Below, one piece after another: positions 47,827-55,800 of a DNA stretch of 64,000 nt; the stretch's first letter is position 1, and each line of letters starts with the position of its first letter. The stretch covers positions 1 to 64,000 of the forward strand of contig NZ_JAIQDG010000036.1 of NCBI RefSeq assembly GCF_020037125.1, in the 5' to 3' direction. The position numbers were made by a program, and so were the translations under genes. The notes under the pieces are model-generated. The model ran no database searches and was not told the origin of the DNA. It saw nothing but the letters and a program-made list of their open reading frames with translations. The DNA comes from Myxococcus sp. RHSTA-1-4. GTDB taxonomy: Bacteria; Myxococcota; Myxococcia; Myxococcales; Myxococcaceae.

Positions 47827-47916
47827 TTCCGCACCCAGGGGTGGGGGCTTCCGCCACGCTGACGCCGGTGCGAGGATCTCCTCATCATCGTGCACGTGCA
47901 GCGGGAGCCTGTCTCA

Positions 47917-48954
47917 ATGCTGGAGAGCATCGCGTTGCTGGGATATGGGCGCTTCGGTCGCGCCCTCTCGGGGTTGCTCCTCGAAGCAGGCATTCCTCAC
48001 AAGGTGCATGACCCACGGCAGGAAGGGGTTCCCCCCGAGCTGCGCGCGGGCTCGCTCGCGGAGGCGGTGAGCGGCGCGAGCCTGGTGGTGCTGGCCATGC
48101 CGGTGGGCGCCATGCGCGCGGTGCTCCAGGAGTTGCGCCCGCACCTGAAGCCCTCCCAGACGGTGATTGACGTGGGGAGCGTCAAGGTGCGGCCGGTGCA
48201 GGTGCTGGCCTCGGTGCTGGGCCGGGACATTCCCTGGGCCGGTACCCATCCGCTCTTCGGCCCCGCCAGCCTCGCTCGCGGGGACAAGCCCCGTCGCACC
48301 GTGGTGTGTCCCAATGAGCTGCACCCGGACGCCGCGCGGAAGGCGCGGGAGTTGTTCGAGCGGCTGGGGTGCGTGGTGACGGAGATGACGCCGGACGAGC
48401 ACGACACGCTGATGTCGCGCACGCACGTGCTCACGTTCTTCCTGGCGCACGGCCTGATGCGTGCCGAGGTGGGGAAGGACCTTCCCTTCGCGCCCCCGAG
48501 CTTCCAGCCCCTTGCCCGCCTGGTCGAGTACGCGAGCCAGGAGGTGCCCCACCTGCTCGGCGTCGTGCAGTCGGAGAACCCCTATGCTCGGGACGCTCGC
48601 GTGGGGCTGATGGACGCCCTCACGCGGCTGCACCTGGAGCTCGAAGCCTCCCGCGCGTCGGACAGCCCGGCTCCCGAGGCCATCCCCACGCCTTCCGGCC
48701 TGACCGAGATTCGTGAGCGCATCGACGTGCTCGACCGGGAAATGGTGGAGTTGCTGGCCCGGCGCGCGCGGCTCGTGCAGCAGGCGGCGCGGGTGAAGGC
48801 GGAGCACGGCCTGCCCCTGCCGGACCTCGGGCGTGAGGCGAGCCTGCTCGAAACGCGGCGTCAGTGGGCCGCGGAGCTGAAGGTGGATGCCAACGCGGTG
48901 GAGGACGTGTTCCGCGCCGTGCTGCGCTTCTCGCGCCGCACGCCCCGGGACTGA
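47917..48954 (+). CDS. Prephenate dehydrogenase fused to chorismate mutase
   Basis: A 345-residue bifunctional enzyme of tyrosine (and phenylalanine) synthesis. Residues ~1-245 are a prephenate/arogenate dehydrogenase: NAD motif GYGRFG at 9-14, the catalytic-type H111 in GTHPLFGP, and EHDTLMSRTHVLTFF. Residues ~260-345 are an AroQ-type chorismate mutase (TEIRERIDVLDREMVELLAR, LVQQAARVKAEHG). In the E. coli T-protein the mutase precedes the dehydrogenase; here the order is reversed. GGGAG nine bases upstream favours ATG 47917 over GTG 47890. It shares no evident operon with neighbours and converges with the U32 gene. Confidence 0.87.
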   Translation: MLESIALLGYGRFGRALSGLLLEAGIPHKVHDPRQEGVPPELRAGSLAEAVSGASLVVLAMPVGAMRAVLQELRPHLKPSQTVIDVGSVKVRPVQVLASVLGRDIPWAGTHPLFGPASLARGDKPRRTVVCPNELHPDAARKARELFERLGCVVTEMTPDEHDTLMSRTHVLTFFLAHGLMRAEVGKDLPFAPPSFQPLARLVEYASQEVPHLLGVVQSENPYARDARVGLMDALTRLHLELEASRASDSPAPEAIPTPSGLTEIRERIDVLDREMVELLARRARLVQQAARVKAEHGLPLPDLGREASLLETRRQWAAELKVDANAVEDVFRAVLRFSRRTPRD

Positions 48955-48967
48955 TTCGCGGCTCCCG

Positions 48968-51793
48968 TCAGCGCTGCACGGTGAAGGTCGGGTTGAGCAC
49001 CTTCATGGTGCCCTTCGTCACGCCGAACTGCTCGTGCACCGCCGCGCGGCGCACGGCCTCTGCGGGGGAGATGCGGCCCGCCAACAGGTCCTGATAGGCC
49101 GACAGCACCCGCGTGGCCTCCTCGCGCGACTCGCGCACGAACTCCACCCGGTAGCGCCGCACCCCGCGCTCCAGCAGCCGGGGCACCAGTGACGCCGCGC
49201 TCTGCGCCTGCGCGTTGAACACCGTGTTGCGGCACCCCACGTCCACCACCACCGGGTGCTCCAGCCCCTTGTGGTCTCTCAGCGACACCCGATGCTTCTC
49301 ACACGGACGCCCGCAGCTCCGGTAGTCGCGCCCGTGCGACAGCGTGTGTGAGTACACGCAGTGCTCCGTGTGGAACGTCGAGATGTGATGGTGCACCGCC
49401 ACCGTGAAGCGCTCCGCCGGCAGGTGCTCCAGCATGGCCCCGAGCTGCACCGCGTCCAGGTCATGCGCGAACGTCAGCGTGTCCAGCCCCAGCCCCAAGA
49501 GGTGCAACGCCGTCATCGAGTTGGTGACGTTCAGCGAGAAGTCTCCATGCAGCGCCGGGCGAGACTCCCCGGGCGCGGGAGGCTTCTCCAGGAAGTGCAT
49601 CATCGCCCCCCAGTGCCGCACCAGCACCGCGTCCGGCTTCAGCTTCGCGATGCGCGCGTCGTAGCCCTCCTCGCCGGGCTTCTGCACGCGCACCGTCGCA
49701 ATCGTTACCCGCAGCCCCGCCGCACGCGCGCTCTCCACCGCGCGCTGCAGGCCCACCAGCTCCATCCAGTCCAGCTCCACCTCGGGCAGCCCCGCGGCGA
49801 TGACGGCCTCCAGCTGCTCGTCCGTCCGGCACAGCGGCAGCAGCCGCGCGGCCTCCGGTGAGCGCCCGGCCGTCACGCGCTCCCGAGGCGACTTGACCGC
49901 GCCCTCCGGTGGGGGCACCGCCGTCACGCGCTCGGGTGACGCAACCGAGCCCGCCGCAACGGACGCCGCCGTCACGCGCTCGGGTGACGCAACCGAGCCC
50001 GCCGCAACGGACGCCGTCGTCACGCGCTCGGGTGACGCAACCGAGCCCGCCGCAACGGACGCCGTCGTCACGCGCTCGCGAAGCGATGCGCGCAGCTCCT
50101 CCAGGACGGACTCCTCCCGGACGGTTCGCACCGGCCCTCGCGCCACGCTCTCCGCCAGCTCCGCCACCAGCCGGCGCCGCAGCGCCTTCAGCTCCGACAC
50201 CGGCAGGTGCAGCCCCGGCACCAGCCCCGCCGTGTCCAGCCCGCTCAGGTGGAACGGTGTCCCGCCCAGCGCCGCCAGCTTGTCCTTCAGCAGCGCCGCG
50301 TCCATGCCGCCACCGCGTGCCTCCGCCAGCACCACCTCGCTGGACACCATGAACACGTGCCCACCGCGCGCCCGGCCCGTCACCACCAGCGGCGCCCCGG
50401 CCGCGCCCGACACCGTCAGCTCCAGCGGCACGCGGCCCTCCGGCTCGCCCTGCGCCAGCAGCTCTTCCGTGCGCTTCGCCAATGCGGGATCGCTCGTCAC
50501 CCACACGCGCTGCCCCGGCGCCACCCGCGCGAGGTCCGGTCCGGGGTTGCCAAAGCCCAGCACCCAGCCGCGGCCCTTGCGCTCCACGCGGAACAGCGGC
50601 CCACCCGGCTCGTGCTTGTCTTCCGGGTGGCCCGCGTCGAACACCACGCCCATGCCGGGGCGCGGGGACACCTCGGCCGCCACCGGCGCGTCGCCTTCCA
50701 GCGGCGAGGACACCTTGCCCTGCGGCGCGTCCGGGCGCTTGTCCGCGTCCTCCTGTCCCAGGCCGCCCGTCCAGGGGCGGCCCTCCGGGTCGTCCACCAC
50801 ACGCACGTCGCGCCCGTGCACGGACTCCACCCGGCCCAGGTACATGCCGCGGTGCTTGGGGAAGCGGCCTTCCACCAGCGTCTGGTGGTCCGAACCCGCG
50901 AAGAACCCGTGCGAGAAGCCCCGGCTGTACGAGAGCGTCATGTCCGCCAGGTCGCGCTTCAGCGCGCCCGCGTCCGGCTTCCCCGCCGCCACGCCATCCA
51001 CCCACCGCCGGTAGCCCTGCACCGCCGTGGCCACGTACTGCGGCCCCTTCTGCCGGCCCTCGATCTTCAGCGAGTGCACGCCGATATCCACCAGCTGCGG
51101 CACCGCCATGACGCCGGCCAGGTCCTTGGGGCTGAGGAGGTACTGCACGTCCCCCAGCTCGCGCGTCTGGCCATCCACCACCAGGTCGTACGGCAGCCGG
51201 CACGACTGCGCGCACTGCCCGCGGTTGGCGGAGCGCCCGCCCCAGGCCTCGCTCGTGAGGCACTGGCCGCTCCACGACATGCACAGCGCGCCGTGGATGA
51301 AGACCTCCAGCTCGATGTCCGTCTCCGACGCCAGCCGGCGAATCTCCGCCACCGACAATTCGCGTGGCACCACCACCCGCGTGGCACCCAGGCCCCGCGC
51401 GAAGCGGGCCCCTTCCGCGCTCGAAATCGTCATCTGCGTGGAGGCGTGGACCTCCATCTGGGGGCACACCGCGCGGGCAATCAGCGCCACCGCCGGGTCC
51501 TGGACGATGAGTGCGTCCACCCCCGCCGCGGCCACCCGGCGCAGGATGTCCTCCACCACGGGCAGTTCAGGCTCGAACACCAGCGTGTTCAGCGTCAGGT
51601 ACGCCCGCGCCCCGGCGCGGTGCACGAGCGCCAGCGTCTGGGGCAGGGTGGCGAGCGAGAAGTTCTCCGCGCGGGCACGCGCGTTGAAGCCCTCGTCCAG
51701 CCCGAAGTAGACGGCGTCGGCACCACCGGCCAGCGCGGCCTTCATCGAGTCGAGGTCCCCAGCGGGGGCGAGGATTTCGGGGCGGCGGGTCAT
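48968..51793 (-). CDS. U32-family (RlhA-like) protein with repetitive linker
   Basis: A 941-residue protein. Residues ~1-270 are a peptidase U32 TIM-barrel (LAPAGDLDSMKAALAGGADAV) with a cysteine cluster C171, C178, C194, C198, likely an iron-sulfur ligand set. A DUF3656-like middle follows, then a linker with three exact 16-residue repeats (576-624). The C-terminal part (~640-941) looks like a second U32-like half with its own Cys/His cluster (HCVYSHTLSHG, SCGRPCEKH). Its closest familiar relative is E. coli RlhA (23S rRNA C2501 hydroxylation), which is about 650 residues long, so this form is much extended. AGAGGA supports ATG 51793. Confidence 0.8.
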   Translation of the reverse strand: MTRRPEILAPAGDLDSMKAALAGGADAVYFGLDEGFNARARAENFSLATLPQTLALVHRAGARAYLTLNTLVFEPELPVVEDILRRVAAAGVDALIVQDPAVALIARAVCPQMEVHASTQMTISSAEGARFARGLGATRVVVPRELSVAEIRRLASETDIELEVFIHGALCMSWSGQCLTSEAWGGRSANRGQCAQSCRLPYDLVVDGQTRELGDVQYLLSPKDLAGVMAVPQLVDIGVHSLKIEGRQKGPQYVATAVQGYRRWVDGVAAGKPDAGALKRDLADMTLSYSRGFSHGFFAGSDHQTLVEGRFPKHRGMYLGRVESVHGRDVRVVDDPEGRPWTGGLGQEDADKRPDAPQGKVSSPLEGDAPVAAEVSPRPGMGVVFDAGHPEDKHEPGGPLFRVERKGRGWVLGFGNPGPDLARVAPGQRVWVTSDPALAKRTEELLAQGEPEGRVPLELTVSGAAGAPLVVTGRARGGHVFMVSSEVVLAEARGGGMDAALLKDKLAALGGTPFHLSGLDTAGLVPGLHLPVSELKALRRRLVAELAESVARGPVRTVREESVLEELRASLRERVTTASVAAGSVASPERVTTASVAAGSVASPERVTAASVAAGSVASPERVTAVPPPEGAVKSPRERVTAGRSPEAARLLPLCRTDEQLEAVIAAGLPEVELDWMELVGLQRAVESARAAGLRVTIATVRVQKPGEEGYDARIAKLKPDAVLVRHWGAMMHFLEKPPAPGESRPALHGDFSLNVTNSMTALHLLGLGLDTLTFAHDLDAVQLGAMLEHLPAERFTVAVHHHISTFHTEHCVYSHTLSHGRDYRSCGRPCEKHRVSLRDHKGLEHPVVVDVGCRNTVFNAQAQSAASLVPRLLERGVRRYRVEFVRESREEATRVLSAYQDLLAGRISPAEAVRRAAVHEQFGVTKGTMKVLNPTFTVQR
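49923..50066. repeat. Three exact 48-bp tandem repeats within the U32 gene
   Basis: The unit starts GTCACGCGCTCGGGTGACGC on the plus strand and is repeated at 49923, 49971 and 50019; the first copy differs from the others by one base at its end. A partial unit follows at 50067 and a degenerate one precedes (~49872). It encodes a 16-residue Ala/Ser/Val-rich linker unit in the minus-strand protein. Confidence 0.9.
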
Positions 51794-51864
51794 GTCGCGT
51801 CCTCTAACACAGCGCCCCCGGACTCGCCGTCCGCCTCGTGAAGGTCATGGCGCGGTGCGGCGGG

Positions 51865-51894
51865 TTCTGGTCAAGTCGCCGCCTGGTCGCTTCC
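51865..51894 (+). promoter_or_regulatory. Leader motif shared with the dienoyl-CoA isomerase gene
   Basis: TTCTGGTCAAGT (51865-51876), then CGCCGCC and TCGCTTCC (51887-51894), 34 bases before the reductase start. It is the same arrangement as at 46958 before the isomerase gene. Confidence 0.5.
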
Positions 51895-51910
51895 ACAGGA
51901 GACGAGTCAA

Positions 51911-52711
51911 ATGGCAGAAGGCGTGTTCCGGGACGGGCTGCTCGCGGGCAAGGTGGCGTTCATCTCTGGCGGCAGCAGTGGCATCAACCTCGGCATCGCC
52001 GAGGCCTTCGTGAAGGCGGGCGCGAAGGTGGCCATCAACGGCCGCAACGTGGAGAAGCTGGAGGGCGCCGTGAAGGGCCTCCAGGCGCACGGCACCGCCA
52101 TGGGCGTGGCCGCCGACGTCCGGGACTACGCCGCCGTGGAGAAGGCCCTCCAGACGGTGCGAGACGCCTACGGCGAAATCGACATCCTCGTCTGCGGCGC
52201 CGCCGGCAACTTCCCCGCGCCCGCGGTGGGCATGTCCTCCAACGGCTTCAAGGCCGTCATGGACATCGACGTGCTGGGCACCTTCAACATCAGCCGCGCC
52301 GCCTTCGACCACCTGCGCAAGCCCGGCGCCTGCGTCATCAACATCTCCGCGCCCCAGGCCTACCTGCCCATGGCCATGCAGGCCCACGTGTGCGCCGCCA
52401 AGGCCGGCGTGGACATGCTCACCCGCGTGCTGGCGCTCGAGTGGGGCGGCTCCGGCGTGCGCGTCAACACGATTACCCCCGGCCCCATCGAGGACACCGA
52501 GGGTATGCGCCGGCTCGCTCCCAGCGAGGAGGGCAAGCAGAAGATGATCCAGGCGCTGCCCCTGCAGCGCTTCGGTACCAAGGACGACATCGCGAAGCTG
52601 GCGCTCTTCCTCGCCTCGCCCGCCGCCTCGTACATCACCGGCTCCATCATGGTCTGCGACGGCGGCCAGTCCCTGCTCGGCGGCGGCGCCATCATGGCCG
52701 CCCTCACGTAG
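51911..52711 (+). CDS. 2,4-dienoyl-CoA reductase-type SDR
   Basis: A 266-residue short-chain dehydrogenase. The cofactor motif is SGGSSGINLGIAEAF. The segments AAGNFPAPAVGMSSNGFKAV, MDIDVLGTFN and TPGPIEDTEGMRRL match the peroxisomal/bacterial 2,4-dienoyl-CoA reductases (DECR2/SPS19 type) closely. As in that family, the usual Tyr four residues before the active-site Lys is absent (V160, K164 in QAHVCAAKAG), and S146 sits in INISAPQA. It should reduce 2,4-dienoyl-CoA with NADPH during breakdown of unsaturated fatty acids. AGGAGA eight bases upstream sets the ATG. It shares a leader motif with the isomerase at 46999. Confidence 0.85.
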   Translation: MAEGVFRDGLLAGKVAFISGGSSGINLGIAEAFVKAGAKVAINGRNVEKLEGAVKGLQAHGTAMGVAADVRDYAAVEKALQTVRDAYGEIDILVCGAAGNFPAPAVGMSSNGFKAVMDIDVLGTFNISRAAFDHLRKPGACVINISAPQAYLPMAMQAHVCAAKAGVDMLTRVLALEWGGSGVRVNTITPGPIEDTEGMRRLAPSEEGKQKMIQALPLQRFGTKDDIAKLALFLASPAASYITGSIMVCDGGQSLLGGGAIMAALT

Positions 52712-52730
52712 CCCCGTGTCACGAGGGGCT
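52710..52730 (+). terminator. Weak hairpin after the reductase gene
   Basis: A 6-bp stem (AGCCCC / GGGGCT) with a 9-base loop, beginning inside the stop codon. No T-run. Confidence 0.3.
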
Positions 52731-52882
52731 GACGGGACGACGCTCACGGCCGGGTGAAGTTTCATTCGAGTTGCAGGTTTACGGCCGTGGGCTACTTCCC
52801 GGGGTGGATTGTCTGGTAGAAAGCGGTGCAACCCCGCGAGTGGAGTCCTCCGCGCGGGGGGTGCTTGCTCCCGGAGACATCC

Positions 52883-55800
52883 ATGTCCCCTCGTCCCCTC
52901 TCGCTGGCCCGGCTGCTCGGGCTGGGCGTGCTGTGCCTGGGCCTCTTGCTGGGCTGTGGTGGTGGTTCCACGCCGCAGACGCCACAGCCGCCGAAGCCGC
53001 TGCCCGACGCCTCGCGCTCCACGGTGGAGGTGAGCCGCGCCTCGGGAGTGCTGGCCGACGGCGAGGACCGGGTGGACGTCACCATCACCGTGAAGCAGGA
53101 GGATGGCTCGGCGTTGGAGGGCCGCACGGTGCGCGTGGAGGTGTCCGGCGACGGCAACACCGTGACGCAGCCGGCGAGCAGGACGGACGCCCAGGGCCGG
53201 ACCACGGCCTCCGTGGTGTCCACCCGCGCCGGGACGAAGACGGTGACGGCTTCCGTGGAGGCCGAGGGCGGCGCGGTGGTGCTGGGCTCGCGTCCCGCCA
53301 TCACCTTCACCCCGCACGTCGCCACGCGGCTGGCCTTCACCGCCACCGCGCTGTCGGCCAGGGCCGGCGCGCCCATGGGCGGCCTGGAGGTGCGCCTTCA
53401 GGACGGCCAGGGCCGCACCGTGACGAGCGCCACGGATGAGGTGACGCTGTCGCTGGCCGCGGGCCCGGGTGACGCCACTCTGGAGGGGACGCTGACGGCA
53501 CGCGCGGTGGCCGGCGTGGTCCGCTTCACGGAGGTGGTGCTGAAGAAGTCGGGCACCGGCTACCAGTTGAAGGTGGAGGCCGCGGGCCTGGAGGGCGCCA
53601 CCAGCCCCACCTTCGCCGTGGCTCCGGCCGCGGCGGCCTCGCTGGAGCTCTCCGGCCTGCCCGGCGTCCTCACCGCGGGTGCCGCCGGGAGCGCCCAGGT
53701 GACGGTGCGCGACGCGTTCGGCAACGTGGCCACGGGCTATACGGGCACGCTGGTGCTGACGTCCACGGACGCCACCGCCGGCCTGCCGGCTCCCCACGCC
53801 TTCACCGAGGCGGACGCGGGCCGCTTCACCTTTACCGGCATCATCCTGAAGCGCGCGGGCAGCCACCGCGTCGACGTGCGGGACGGCGCCAGCGCGGCGC
53901 TGGCGGCCGGGCAGGGCGTGGGCGTGGTGGCCGGTGAGGCCTCGACGCTGGCCTTCATCGAGGCACCGCCGGAGCGGGCCTCCGTGCGCGCGGTGCTGCC
54001 CCTGGTGATGGTGGAGCTCCAGGACGCCTTCGGGAACCGGGCGGTGGTGGGCGCGCCCCTGGTGACGATGGGGCTGGCGCAGGGTGCGCAGGGACTGGGG
54101 GGCGTCACCAGCGCGGCGCCGCTGGAGGGGGTGGCCACCTTCACCAACCTGCGGGTGAGCGAGGAGGGCCGGTTCCAGCTCGTCGCGTCGGCACAGGGGC
54201 TGTCCAGCGCCACCAGCGCGGGCCTCGACATCGTGGACGACGTGGCCCCGGCGACGCCGTCGCTCTCGGCGGGCACGTCCACGTCCAACAGCGCCACGGT
54301 GACGTGGGCCGCCGTGGGGGACGACGGCGGAGAGGGCCGGGCGGCGTCCCAGGAGCTGCGCTACTCGGAGAGCGACATCACCAGCGACGCCCAGTTCGAC
54401 GCGGCCACCCTTGTGACGGGCGTCGGCGCTCCCGCCGAGCCGCGCGCCAGCGAGTCCGCCACCCTCACCGGACTGCTGCCCCGCCGCACCTACTACGTGG
54501 CCCTGCGGGTGACGGACAACCGCGGCAACTCCGCGCGCTCCTCCAGCGTGATGGTGCAGACGCGGGACCCGGACGTGGAGCAGCTGGCCTTCTCCGTCCA
54601 GCCCTCCGGAGGCACGGCGGGCGCGCTGCTGCCGGAGGTCCGCGTCGAGCTGCGGGATGCCAATGGGAATGTCGTTCCCTCGGCCAACACGCCGGTGACG
54701 CTGTCCCTCGTGGGCCACCCCGAGTTCGAGCCGGTGCAGGTGGCCGCCGTCAACGGCGTGGCCGTCTTCGACACCCTGCGGGTGGAGGTGGCGGGCCAGC
54801 ACCGGTTCTCCGCCAGCGCGGCCGGGCTGACGGCGGTGGAGAGCGACCCGTTCACCATCCGCGCGGACGCCGCCAGCCGCCTCATGCTCACCGGCCTGAT
54901 GCCGCCCGTCAGGGCGGGCGTGCCGGGCACCCTGACCGTCATCGTGTTCGACCGCTTCGACAACGTGGTCCGGGACTACACCGGGACGGTGCACTTCAGC
55001 TCGGACGACCCCGCGGCGACCCTGCCGGCCGACTTCGCCTTCACCGAGAATGAAGCGGGCATCGGCTCCTTCGTCGACGGCGTGGTGCTGCGCACGGCGG
55101 GCCTCCGGCGGATAACGGTGGTGGACACGGCCAATGCCGCGCTCACCAGCTCCGTCACGCTGGAGGTGGTCAGCAGCATCGTGGAGTACCTGGCGCTGGA
55201 GGGGCTGCCCGGGGACGTCACGGCGGGCGCCTCGAACATGCTCACCCTCAGCGCGAGGGACCGCTTCGGCAACATCGTCACGGGGTACTCCGGCAGGGTG
55301 CGCTTCACGTCGACGGACCCCCAGGCGGTGCTGCCGGAGGACTTCACCTTCGAGCCCGCACGGGACGCCGGCCTGCACGAGTTCCCGGTGACGCTGCGCA
55401 GCTCGGGCCTTCAGTCCATCACCGTCGAGGAGCAGGGCTTCGGGTCGCGGAACGTCACGGTGAGTACCCGCGTGGCGCCGGCGGCGGTGGCGCGGATGAC
55501 GCTGGAGCTGTCCACCACCACCCCGGCCGCCGGTCAGGCGGTGGATGCCACGGTGACGCTGCTGGATGCGTTCGGCAACCGGGCCTCTGGCTACCGGGGA
55601 ACCGTGGGCTTCCAGGTCAGCGGAGATGCCCAGGCCACCCTGCCGGGGAACTACCCGTTCACCGAGGCGGACGCGGGCCGGCACATTTTCAGCGTGACGT
55701 TCGCGGCGGTGCGCGACAGCGTCCTGGTGGTGGAGGAGACGGCGGGCGCGCCGCTTCGCGCGGAAGCGCCGGTCTCGGTGCGGCCGGGCCTGCTGACGGA

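Noticed and set aside
49872-50090. Short tandem repeats as a CRISPR array
   Set aside because: Repeats are directly adjacent with no spacers, stay in frame and lie within a coding gene.
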